NCBI GenBank assembly: GCA_947259045.1
Contig: CAMYKZ010000015.1
Span: 40,484 to 104,483, forward strand
DNA: 64,000 nucleotides
Reading direction: 5' to 3'
Origin: an uncultured Afifella sp.
Lineage (GTDB): Bacteria; Pseudomonadota; Alphaproteobacteria; Rhizobiales; Afifellaceae
Made by a program: the position numbers and the translations under genes. This document shows positions 55,211 to 62,595 of this stretch, piece by piece (within the stretch, counting starts at the first letter, position 1; each line of letters begins with the position of its first letter). The notes below the pieces were generated by a model. It had not been told where the DNA came from. It worked only from the letters and a program-made list of their open reading frames with translations, and ran no database searches.

Positions 55211-55948
55211 ATGACATGGTCAATTATCGCCCGGGATCCTGACAGCGGCCTGTTCGGCATCGCTATCGCATCGCGGTTTTTTGCCGTCGGGGCGATTTGT
55301 CCCGGCGCAGAGGCGCATGTCGGAGGTGTCTGCACACAGGCCCTGATGAACCCGGTGCTGGCGCCGCGAAGTCTCGCTCTGTTGCGCGAAGGTCTCAAGC
55401 CGGCCGATGTCTGCAATATTCTGATATCTGGCGATGAGGGCGCGGCGCTGCGGCAGTTGCATGTGATGGACTGGCACGGCCGCGCCGCAGGCCATACCGG
55501 CGAAGATTGCATCGACTGGTGCGGACATGAATACGAGCATGACATATCGGTCGCCGGCAACATGCTGGCCGGCCCGGCAGTCGTTGCGGACACGCTCCAG
55601 ACATTCAGCACCAGAACCGATTTGCCCATCGTCGAGCGTCTGCTCGCAGCCATGCAGGCAGGCGAGGCCGCCGGTGGCGACAAGCGCGGCAAACAGTCCG
55701 CTGCCATTCTCGTGCAGGGCGACGAGCCCTATCCGCGGTTCTCCATCCGGACCGACGATCACGAGGATCCGCTGGCTGAACTCAGGCGGTTATACGATGT
55801 CGGCCGGCAGCTCTCGATACCGTTTTCCAGCTGTTTCCCGACAGCGGAACGCCCATATGGAATTTATGACAGGGCGCAGATCGAAACCATTGTCGAACGC
55901 GACAAGGACAAGCCGTTGCGCAGCATGGCGGATACACAGCCGGTCTGA
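55211..55948 (+). CDS. DUF1028 family protein
   Basis: 245 residues from the ATG at 55211, preceded by an AGGAGA some 12 nt away. Conserved segments: SIIARDPDSGLFGIAIASRFFAVGAICPGAEAHVG and VGGVCTQALMNPVLAPRSLALLREGLKPADV; then YEHDISVAGNMLAGPAV and FSIRTDDHEDPLAELRRLYDV. DUF1028 has an Ntn-hydrolase-like fold, and members are linked to peptide or amide degradation operons. No partner is encoded next to it. Confidence 0.85.
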   Translation: MTWSIIARDPDSGLFGIAIASRFFAVGAICPGAEAHVGGVCTQALMNPVLAPRSLALLREGLKPADVCNILISGDEGAALRQLHVMDWHGRAAGHTGEDCIDWCGHEYEHDISVAGNMLAGPAVVADTLQTFSTRTDLPIVERLLAAMQAGEAAGGDKRGKQSAAILVQGDEPYPRFSIRTDDHEDPLAELRRLYDVGRQLSIPFSSCFPTAERPYGIYDRAQIETIVERDKDKPLRSMADTQPV

Positions 55949-55977
55949 AATCATTGAACAAGCGGCCAATACCCGGT

Positions 55978-56907
55978 TCAGTATCCCTGATCCAGATCGA
56001 CAAGATTGGCGACAGGCTCGCCTTTGATGAAGCGGCGCAGATTGTCGGCAATCGCCTGACCGCCGGCGACAGGGTCGATCAGCGAAGCGACATGGGGCGT
56101 CACCAGAACCCGCGGATGTTTCCAGAAGGCATGCCCGGCCGGCAGCGGCTCTTCATGGAAAACATCCAGCGTGGCGTATTCGATCCGTCCGTCGTCCAGT
56201 GCGACAAGCAGATCGCCTTCCACAAGATGGCCGCCGCGCGCCGCATTGATCACGCAGGCGCCGGCCGGCAGGGTTGAAAACAGACGGTCGTTGAGAATGC
56301 CCTTCGTGGCATCGGTCAGCGGCAGCAGGCAGACCAGTATGTCACTGCGCTTCAGGAACGGTTCAAACTGGCCGTCGCCGGCGAAATTCGTCACGCCTTC
56401 AATCTGTTTTGGCCGTCTTGACCATCCGGCAACATCGAAGCCGATGACGGCAAGGGTTCTTGCCGCATCGGCGCCGAGATTGCCCAGCCCCATGATCCCG
56501 ACCCGGCGCTGATAGGCCGGCGGATTGACTGTCTGGCGCCATTCCCCGGTGTTCTGAATCTCGTCGATCTCCGGCAGCCGTCGGTGGTGGCGCAGCACAT
56601 GCAGGCAGACATATTCGCGCATCCGCTGGGTCAGGTCGTCGCTTGTGGTGCGGATGATCGGCACATGGCGCGGCCGCTCCGGATCGACAAGCACATGATC
56701 GATGCCGGCGCCGACGGAGACGATGCATTTCAGGTTGGGAAAGCGCTTCAGCCCGCCGGCCGGCGGTTTCCAGACAACGGCATATTCGATCTCTTCAAGA
56801 TCGCCCGGTTCGTCCCAACGCCGGCACTCGATCTCCGGCAGCAATGATTGCAGGTGATCCAGCCACCATTGTTCGCGTGCGGGTCCGATGCGAATAATCA
56901 GCGCCAT
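55978..56907 (-). CDS. D-2-hydroxyacid dehydrogenase (glyoxylate/hydroxypyruvate reductase A type)
   Basis: 309 residues. The NAD(P)-binding motif is VGIMGLGNLGADAARTLAVIGFDVAGWSR; substrate and catalytic residues are the Arg in VINAARGGHLVEGDLLVALDDGRI (Arg in the NxARG), the Glu and the His of LVTPHVASLIDP. The short N-terminal part and the GFDVAGWSR segment match GhrA of E. coli. It lies 5 nt after the TRAP large subunit gene, on the same strand, so the hydroxyacid or keto acid imported by the transporter is likely its substrate. Confidence 0.92.
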   Translation of the reverse strand: MALIIRIGPAREQWWLDHLQSLLPEIECRRWDEPGDLEEIEYAVVWKPPAGGLKRFPNLKCIVSVGAGIDHVLVDPERPRHVPIIRTTSDDLTQRMREYVCLHVLRHHRRLPEIDEIQNTGEWRQTVNPPAYQRRVGIMGLGNLGADAARTLAVIGFDVAGWSRRPKQIEGVTNFAGDGQFEPFLKRSDILVCLLPLTDATKGILNDRLFSTLPAGACVINAARGGHLVEGDLLVALDDGRIEYATLDVFHEEPLPAGHAFWKHPRVLVTPHVASLIDPVAGGQAIADNLRRFIKGEPVANLVDLDQGY

Positions 56908-56912
56908 GTGTC

Positions 56913-58196
56913 TTAATCCGGTCCGAGAATGAAATCAGGCAACCACAGGGTCAGTGCCGGCACATAGGTGATCAGCAGCAACACGATGATCAGCGGAATA
57001 TAAAACGGGATTACCGCCATCGTCACCTTTTCAAACGATACGCCGCCGACCTGGGTGACGATATAGAGGCCGATACCCATCGGCGGCGTCGCCATGCCGA
57101 TCAGCAGGGCGAAGGTGATGATCAGGCCGAAATGGATGCGGTCGATACCGAACTGGTCGACCAGCGGCAAGAGCATCGGTACCAGGATGAGTTTGGCCGG
57201 AATGCCTTCCACCACCGTGCCGATAGCCAGCAGAAACAAGAGCATCATCGCCAGAAACACATATTTGTTGTCGGTGGTCACCAGAACCAGATCGGCCAGC
57301 GCCTGGGGTATTTGCTCGATTGCCAGCAGCCAGCCCATGACCTGGGAATAGCCGATGATGATCATGATGATGGAAGTGATCGTCATCGTGTCGGTGAGTG
57401 CCTTCCAGAGCTTCTTCCAGGTCATCGTGCGGTAGACGAGCCCGAGCAGGATCGAATAGGCGCAGGCCAGGACGCCGGCCTCGGTTGCTGTCGTGAAGCC
57501 GGTGATGATGGCGCTGAGGATGATCGCCGGCGCCACAAGGGCCGCGACGCCGTCAACCATGGCGTGTCGCACCTGGGCAAACGTCGCGCGCGGCTCACGC
57601 GGGAAGTTGCGTTTCTCGGCGATTATCCGGTTGAACAGCATCAGCGCCAAACCGATGACGAGGCCTGGAACGATACCGGCAAGAAACAGCCGGGCCACGG
57701 ACGTATTGGACAGGAAGGCGTATATCACCAGGCTGATGGAGGGCGGGATGATCGGGCCGATAACCGCCGAACAGACGGTCAGCGCGGCGGCAAAATCGAC
57801 CGGATATCCGCGTTCGCGCATGGCGCGGATCTCGACCATGCCGAGGCCGGCAATATCGGCGACGGCGGCGCCTGAAACGCCGGCAAAGATCATCGACGCC
57901 AGGACGTTGACCTGGGCCAGGCCGGCCCGGAAGTGGCCGACCAGGGTCATCGCGAAATTGAAGATCTTGTCGGTCATGCCGACGGCGTTCATCAAATTGC
58001 CGGCCATGATGAAAAACGGTACGGCAATCAGCGACGGGTTTTCCACCCCTTCGACAACCATCAGCGGCAGGATGTAGATCTCGCCGGAAAAACCGGCAGC
58101 GATCAGCGAAATCAGGACAGCAATGCCGATCGCCATTGTGACCGGCACCCGCAGCAGCATCAGGCCGATAAATCCGCCGAACAGCAACCAGACCAT
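56913..58196 (-). CDS. dctM: TRAP transporter large permease subunit (DctM), second system
   Basis: 427 residues from the ATG at 58196 (a GTG at 58211 is also possible). Twelve hydrophobic helices with DctM motifs: LRVPVTMAIGIAVLISL, AVPFFIMAGNLMNAVG, GAVIGPIIPPSISLVIYAFLSNTSVARLFLAGIVPGL and the C-terminal ATPPMGIGLYIVTQVGGVSFE. It is the membrane component of the second TRAP system; the downstream 2-hydroxyacid dehydrogenase suggests a small organic-acid substrate. Confidence 0.94.
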   Translation of the reverse strand: MVWLLFGGFIGLMLLRVPVTMAIGIAVLISLIAAGFSGEIYILPLMVVEGVENPSLIAVPFFIMAGNLMNAVGMTDKIFNFAMTLVGHFRAGLAQVNVLASMIFAGVSGAAVADIAGLGMVEIRAMRERGYPVDFAAALTVCSAVIGPIIPPSISLVIYAFLSNTSVARLFLAGIVPGLVIGLALMLFNRIIAEKRNFPREPRATFAQVRHAMVDGVAALVAPAIILSAIITGFTTATEAGVLACAYSILLGLVYRTMTWKKLWKALTDTMTITSIIMIIIGYSQVMGWLLAIEQIPQALADLVLVTTDNKYVFLAMMLLFLLAIGTVVEGIPAKLILVPMLLPLVDQFGIDRIHFGLIITFALLIGMATPPMGIGLYIVTQVGGVSFEKVTMAVIPFYIPLIIVLLLITYVPALTLWLPDFILGPD

Positions 58197-58239
58197 ACTC
58201 AGGCCTGCCACATCTTTGATCGGCCCGCGCTGTGCCGCA

Positions 58240-58779
58240 TCAGTGGGCCGAATCTTCTATTTTTTGCGGTTGATGGGACGGCATCCGTTCGCCGCGCAAT
58301 CCGTAAATCGCATCCACCAGGTAATTGAGAAAGATCAGCGCACAGGTGACGAACAGCGGCACCGCCATGGTGAAGCGTTCGACCTGAAAGCCGAAGAAAT
58401 AGACCTGTTCGATGATGCCGGCCTGGCGTTCAATGATTTCCGGCGCGTGCCACACCATCACTGCCATCAGGCTGAGGATCAGCAGGTTGACGAACTGGCG
58501 GATCATCGTCTGTCCGACCTGTCCGAACCGGTCGTGGAAAAAATCGACGGTGATGTCGTTGCGCCTCCGGTAGACGACATAAAACCCGAAAAAACTCATC
58601 CATACGAACAGCACCGTGCTCCAGGGAAACACCCATTGCAGTCCGCGGTCCCAGATCGCCCGGCTGGCGATGTTGAGAACATTGATCGTCAAAAGGATCG
58701 CCAGACAGCCGTTTGCGAGCGCCAGAAACAGGCGCTCGCAAATGCCCAGAAGGCGGTCCATACGTTCGACTAGCCCCAT
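58240..58779 (-). CDS. dctQ: TRAP transporter small permease subunit (DctQ), second system
   Basis: 179 residues, four membrane helices (FLALANGCLAILLTINVLNI, WSTVLFVWMSFFGFYVVYRRR, IRQFVNLLILSLMAVMVW, MAVPLFVTCALIFLNYLV). The central segment YRRRNDITVDFFHDRF matches the DctQ loop. It starts 12 nt after the dctP stop, in the operon dctP-dctQ-dctM. Confidence 0.9.
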   Translation of the reverse strand: MGLVERMDRLLGICERLFLALANGCLAILLTINVLNIASRAIWDRGLQWVFPWSTVLFVWMSFFGFYVVYRRRNDITVDFFHDRFGQVGQTMIRQFVNLLILSLMAVMVWHAPEIIERQAGIIEQVYFFGFQVERFTMAVPLFVTCALIFLNYLVDAIYGLRGERMPSHQPQKIEDSAH

Positions 58780-58791
58780 TGAAGCGGCCGG

Positions 58792-59805
58792 TCAGCTCTT
58801 GGGCCGTGACGTCTCAACAGCATCAAGGAAGCCGGCCGGCAATTCGCCCTTGGCTTCGCGTTCCCGATAGAATTCACGCATCGACGCCTGGAAGTCCGAC
58901 AGATCGGGCTCCGAATAGGTGACGCCCTTTGCCTTCATCCGGTTGAGCTGGTCGGCAAGAGTCGCGTCCGACAATTCGACGGAATAGGCTCCGCCGGCCG
59001 CATAGGCGCGATCGACCGCATCCTTCAGATCATCCGGCAGTTCGTGATACGCCTTGGCGTTCATGATGAAGCCGATGCCCTGCGGATATTCGTCGTGGCG
59101 GATGATGTGCGGCGCAACTTCATAGAACTTCATCGATTCCACCAGGCCGATCGGCGAATTGACCGCTTCGACGATGCCCTGTTTGATCGAGCTGTAGACT
59201 TCCGTCCAGCCGAGCGTGCGAACCTCCGCGCCAAGATGCGTCCAGACATCCGCGGCAAGCTGGTTGGGATGCATGCGCAGCTTGACGTCCTTCATCTCTT
59301 CCAGCGAGGTCCATGGCTTCTTAGTCACCATCACCCGGTAGGGCCCGCGCATATAGGCGGCTGGATCGCCGAGGATCGTCACGCCCGCCTCGGCCTCGAT
59401 ATCGCGCAGCCAGCCCTGAAACAGGTCGGTCTGCATGAACTGCGCCCAGTGATCGCGGCTCTCGAACATGAACGGCGCGGAGGAATATTTGACGTCATCG
59501 ACCCATTTGGCGAGATAGGCGGAACCTTCCGGATATAGCTGGACGGTTCCGGCCTGGATCTGCTCCAGAATGGCTTCCGTCTTGCCCAATTGCTCGTTCG
59601 GGAACACCTTGACTTCCATGCGGCCGTCGGAAAATTCAGCAACCTTGTCGGCAAAACGCTGGAACGCCTTGCCCTCGTTGCTGTCGGCCGGCTGTTTGGT
59701 GGCCATCCGCCAGACAATGTCGGCGGCCTGCGAAACCGAAACCAGGCCAATGGAGGTCACAAGTCCAATGGCCAATATCCGGCAGAGCTTTATCAAACGC
59801 GTCAT
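58792..59805 (-). CDS. dctP: TRAP transporter substrate-binding protein (DctP), second system
   Basis: 337 residues from the ATG at 59805, behind GGGAGAAGGATT. Sec signal (LAIGLVTSIGLVSVSQAA). DctP fold: KVFPNEQLGKTEAILEQIQAGTVQLYPEGSAYL, a MHPNQLAADVWTHLGAEVRTLGWTEVYSSIKQGIVEAVNSP region, and RHDEYPQGIGFIMNAKAYHELP. The longer open frame up to 59886 crosses palindromic operator DNA, so is not used. It binds the substrate in the periplasm; chemical identity unknown. Confidence 0.92.
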   Translation of the reverse strand: MTRLIKLCRILAIGLVTSIGLVSVSQAADIVWRMATKQPADSNEGKAFQRFADKVAEFSDGRMEVKVFPNEQLGKTEAILEQIQAGTVQLYPEGSAYLAKWVDDVKYSSAPFMFESRDHWAQFMQTDLFQGWLRDIEAEAGVTILGDPAAYMRGPYRVMVTKKPWTSLEEMKDVKLRMHPNQLAADVWTHLGAEVRTLGWTEVYSSIKQGIVEAVNSPIGLVESMKFYEVAPHIIRHDEYPQGIGFIMNAKAYHELPDDLKDAVDRAYAAGGAYSVELSDATLADQLNRMKAKGVTYSEPDLSDFQASMREFYREREAKGELPAGFLDAVETSRPKS

Positions 59806-59853
59806 AATCCTTCTCCCGATCCAAGACGTTAGGCGACTAGTCAATATTTGAGT

Positions 59854-59886
59854 ATGCCGTAAAGGCATGAATGCGTAAATACGCAT
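59854..59886. promoter_or_regulatory. Two adjacent palindromes upstream of the second TRAP operon
   Basis: ATGCC-GTAAA-GGCAT (59854-59868) and ATGCGT-AAAT-ACGCAT (59871-59886) follow one another with a 2-nt gap, 49-81 nt upstream of dctP. Both are short perfect inverted repeats with related halves. This is typical of two operators for a GntR- or LysR-type regulator of the transporter; no such gene is nearby. Confidence 0.5.
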
Positions 59887-59955
59887 GGATGTATAGCAAT
59901 CGGAGGTTGATCGATCTGATCTTCTTCAATGTGAGGCCACGTTCGATCGATTGCG

Positions 59956-59977
59956 AACTGCCGTCATGGCGGCAGTT
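59956..59977 (-). terminator. Hairpin after the MFS gene
   Basis: AACTGCCG (59956-59963) pairs with CGGCAGTT (59970-59977) around TCATGG. It is downstream of the minus-strand MFS gene; there is no long T run, so termination is only probable. Confidence 0.4.
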
Positions 59978-60003
59978 TCCATCACACCGCCGGATGGAAA
60001 AAA

Positions 60004-61236
60004 TCAGTCCTGCGCCCTGGGATCCATTGCCACGGTTTCCGGGGTAATCGCCTTCTGCGCCGGGACGCCCTTGAACGCGCCGCGCAGTTCTTCCGACACC
60101 GGCGCCCGCCGAATGGTGCGGTAGATCGCGTAGGCCGCCATCACGAAATGGGCGCTTCCGGTTACGGCAAACAGACCTGACGGGCCAAGCCGTTCCATGA
60201 CGAGACTGGCCGCCGTCGGTCCGATCATCGTGCCGATGCCGTAAAGCATCAGCATGCCGCCGGACATTGCGACAAAATCATTTGAGCCGGCAAAATCATT
60301 GGCGTGCGCAACCGCCAGAGAATAGAGCGGATAGGTCAGCGCCCCATAGACCGCGGTCAGGATCAGGATCTGGGTCGGATCCGTCGGTTGCAGGCTGACG
60401 ATCATCGCGCCGGCGAGCGAGGCGCAGATCGCGCCGCCGGCCAGAACATAGCGCCGGTCTGTATTGTCGGACAGGCGGCCGATCGGGATCTGCGTAACCG
60501 CTCCGGCCATGATGGCGCCGCCCATCATGAGTGCAATCATGAAAGCCGGCAGACCGGAGGCGACGCCGAAGATCGGACCCAGCGATCCGAACGCGCCGTT
60601 GATGACGCCGATCAGAACGGCGGAGACGAAGGCGACCGGCGAATACCGGAACACCTGCCTCAGGTCGAGCCGCACCCGGGTCAGCGGTTTTGGCGTCGGT
60701 GCTCTCGACAGGGCCGTCGGCAGCACTGCCAGGCAGAACAGGATGGCGGAGACCATGAACAGGATATCGTTTGACGGATTTTCGGCCGCGACCAGAAGCT
60801 GCCCGCCGGTGATGGAGGCAAAGTTGACGCTCATATAGATGGAGAAGACGCTGCCCCGGGTCTCGTTGGTGGCGCGCTCGTTGAGCCAGCTTTCCACCAC
60901 CATCATGCCGCCGGCCATCATGAAGCCGGAACAGCCGCGCAGGATCATCCAGGCAACCGGCGACACGACCATCGCATTGACCAGAGCGATGATCGCAGCC
61001 GTGGCGGCGAATGCGGCAAAGGCGCGGATATGCCCGGCCCGGCGCACCAGCCGCGGCGTCAGAATGCTGGACAGCACAAAACCGACCGCCCAGCCGGTTC
61101 CCATCAGGCCGATCTCGGTGGTCGAAAAGCCTTCAGAATTGGCGCGCAGCGGTAATAACAGCCCGTGCAGGCCGTTGGCGGCAAGCAAAAAGGCGGCGCT
61201 GGTCAGGAGCGCGGCAAGGGGCAGGACGTTTTTCAT
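60004..61236 (-). CDS. MFS transporter (YcaD-like family)
   Basis: 410 residues, twelve membrane helices. It starts NVLPLAALLTSAAFLLAANGLHGLLLPLRANSEGFSTTEIGLMGTGW, and has the MFS motif A-like sequence RLVRRAGHIRAFA. MMVVESWLNERATNETRGSVFSIYM is strongly characteristic of the YcaD-type group. The C-terminal half has IGRLSDNTDRRYVLAGG. The substrate is unknown; neighbours give no clue. Confidence 0.88.
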   Translation of the reverse strand: MKNVLPLAALLTSAAFLLAANGLHGLLLPLRANSEGFSTTEIGLMGTGWAVGFVLSSILTPRLVRRAGHIRAFAAFAATAAIIALVNAMVVSPVAWMILRGCSGFMMAGGMMVVESWLNERATNETRGSVFSIYMSVNFASITGGQLLVAAENPSNDILFMVSAILFCLAVLPTALSRAPTPKPLTRVRLDLRQVFRYSPVAFVSAVLIGVINGAFGSLGPIFGVASGLPAFMIALMMGGAIMAGAVTQIPIGRLSDNTDRRYVLAGGAICASLAGAMIVSLQPTDPTQILILTAVYGALTYPLYSLAVAHANDFAGSNDFVAMSGGMLMLYGIGTMIGPTAASLVMERLGPSGLFAVTGSAHFVMAAYAIYRTIRRAPVSEELRGAFKGVPAQKAITPETVAMDPRAQD

Positions 61237-61374
61237 CTGATCTGGTTCGGTTGGGTATTGCGGGCAGGCCGATGCGGATATTCGTTAGACCCTGCAGAAA
61301 AAATCGCAACCTGTATTCCTGCCGAAAGAGCTGCTGTTATTGCAGGACAGCTATGCGCGGTCGTCAGGGAAGGT

Positions 61375-61977
61375 TCAGGGCATGCCGCCAAGACCGACTT
61401 CGCATTCAATCAGTTCGTAATGCAGATCATGCCTGCGCAACAGCGCTTCGGTTTTCTCCAGCTCTTCGCCCTGGACATGCGCCTGGAGCAGAAACCGGTC
61501 ATTTTCTTCCAGATAGGATTTGATCGACATGTAGGTATCGGTTCTCTCAAAGTAGGGCGCGATGTCCCGCAACAGGTCTGCACGCACGCTCTTTGGCGAG
61601 ATCAGATGCACGTCCTTGAACGTATCGGAAAAATGAAATTCGTGGGTGCCGATACGATCATTCCAATACGTCAGATAATAGAGAAAATAGATATATTTCG
61701 GTAGCATCGAAAAGCCGGTATGGGTCATCGTTCCCTTAAGCCTAACGTGCCCGGTATATCCAACCCAACTGCCGGCATAATTGTCGAGCTCGAGTGTCTC
61801 CAGACAGCGGATCGCCTCGTGATTGATCAGAATGCCGAAATGCGGTTCACGTGACCGCAGGATATCTTCGCTGTCGACAAGATGGCTGTAGACGCCGGAT
61901 GCGATCAGAAAACCTTCAATTTCAACCGGGCGGGAATGGGCTTCATAGGGCAGGCGCGCCGCTTCCGATGGTTTCAT
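61375..61977 (-). CDS. Hypothetical protein, not recognised
   Basis: 200 residues, soluble, no signal peptide. A fairly conserved-looking core is ESLELDNYAGSWVGYTGHVRLKG-like (here ETLELDNYAGSWVGYTGHV), GFSMLPKYIYFLYYLTYWNDRIG and a C-terminal acidic stretch. It contains several His/Tyr/Trp residues but no motif I can assign. The ATG at 61977 has GGAG upstream. It is a separate unit between the MFS gene and the long EF-Tu leader. Codon use looks like the neighbours, so it is probably native. Confidence 0.6.
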   Translation of the reverse strand: MKPSEAARLPYEAHSRPVEIEGFLIASGVYSHLVDSEDILRSREPHFGILINHEAIRCLETLELDNYAGSWVGYTGHVRLKGTMTHTGFSMLPKYIYFLYYLTYWNDRIGTHEFHFSDTFKDVHLISPKSVRADLLRDIAPYFERTDTYMSIKSYLEENDRFLLQAHVQGEELEKTEALLRRHDLHYELIECEVGLGGMP

Positions 61978-62100
61978 CTCCGCTCTCCTTTTAACGCTGG
62001 CGCCGACGCGTTGGGAATAACAAAATTCTTGGAAACTTGAAATCGGGCCGCTGCGATGTTACATCCCAGCCGAATCCTAAGACAACCACAGGCAACGGAA

Positions 62101-62184
62101 ATGATCCGGATCGAAACAATGATCGCAAGCGGCAAGCGCCATCACGCAGGTGATGCGGCGGCTGCTTATTATCAGGATTCATAA
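62101..62184 (+). CDS. Possible 27-residue leader ORF
   Basis: ATG at 62101, preceded by ACGGAA; 27 residues (MIRIETMIASGKRHHAGDAA, then AAYYQDS). It ends 16 nt before an intrinsic-terminator-like hairpin. It could be a leader peptide, part of a small RNA, or chance; the coding case is weak because the ribosome site is poor and the ORF covers a perfect hairpin (CCATCAC...GTGATGCGG). Confidence 0.25.
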   Translation: MIRIETMIASGKRHHAGDAAAAYYQDS

Positions 62185-62200
62185 ACCGAGCCTCTTTTTC

Positions 62201-62224
62201 CGGGGCCCGATCGGCCCCCGTTTT
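62201..62224 (+). terminator. Intrinsic-terminator-like hairpin 1 in the EF-Tu leader
   Basis: CGGGG (62201-62205) pairs with CCCCG (62216-62220) over a palindromic centre CCGATCGG, followed by TTTT. It would end a short transcript coming from about 62040. Confidence 0.55.
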
Positions 62225-62232
62225 GCAGTTGC

Positions 62233-62268
62233 AACCCCGGTTGGCCGAACAGGCCTCCGGGGTTTTTT
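62233..62268 (+). terminator. Strong intrinsic terminator 2 in the EF-Tu leader
   Basis: AACCCCGG (62233-62240) pairs with CCGGGGTT (62257-62264), with inner GGCC/GGCC pairing, then TTTTTT. It is a textbook intrinsic terminator 13 nt after the first. Confidence 0.8.
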
Positions 62269-62317
62269 AATGGGGTTTTTTATTGGGCCGTTGCGACGGC
62301 ACGGACGGAGAAAGAAG

Positions 62318-62389
62318 ATGCGCGAAAAAACCTACGGATCGAACGCACAGGCTGAGAGCCTGGGCAATTCATGGTGGTTTTTCCGATAA
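62318..62389 (+). CDS. 23-residue microprotein or leader peptide ending NSWWFFR
   Basis: ATG at 62318 with GGAG seven nt upstream. The peptide is MREKTYGSNAQAESLG then NSWWFFR, 23 residues, unusually rich in aromatics at its end. It is bracketed by a strong terminator upstream (62233-62268) and another downstream (62440-62477). The Trp-Trp-Phe-Phe run close to the stop codon, ahead of a terminator and a translation-factor gene, fits an attenuation or ribosome-stalling leader peptide. It could equally be a free microprotein gene. No equivalent was recognised. Confidence 0.5.
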   Translation: MREKTYGSNAQAESLGNSWWFFR

Positions 62390-62439
62390 CTTCCGGACGA
62401 TGTTCGCCCGGAGGATGAGGATCTTTCGGGCAGGTTTTC

Positions 62440-62477
62440 AAGCTCGCCAGGTCCCGTCCTGAGCGAGCTTTATTTTT
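62440..62477 (+). terminator. Strong intrinsic terminator / possible attenuator before the EF-Tu gene
   Basis: AAGCTCGC-CAGG (62440-62451) pairs with CCTG-A-GCGAGCTT (62458-62470), followed by TATTTTT. It lies 51 nt after the microprotein stop and 119 nt before the EF-Tu start, the position of an attenuator. Confidence 0.8.
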
Positions 62478-62513
62478 GGGCGAACGGCCGGAGCCGGACG
62501 AGCCCGACACGAG

Positions 62514-62561
62514 ATTGGCGCGCCAATGCCAACGGTTGGCCTGGCCGGATTAGCTATCCGG
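62514..62561 (+). promoter_or_regulatory. Row of three short hairpins in the EF-Tu 5' leader
   Basis: Three near-perfect palindromes stand in a row: ATTGGCG-CGCCAAT (62514-62527), GCCAAC-G-GTTGGC (62528-62540) and CCGGAT-TAGCT-ATCCGG (62545-62561). The EF-Tu ribosome site (AAGGAG at 62582-62587) follows 20 nt later. They may be a structured 5' UTR or operator sites; no consensus was recognised. Confidence 0.45.
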
Positions 62562-62595
62562 TCGGGCGGCCATCACTGAAGAAGGAGACTGAAAC

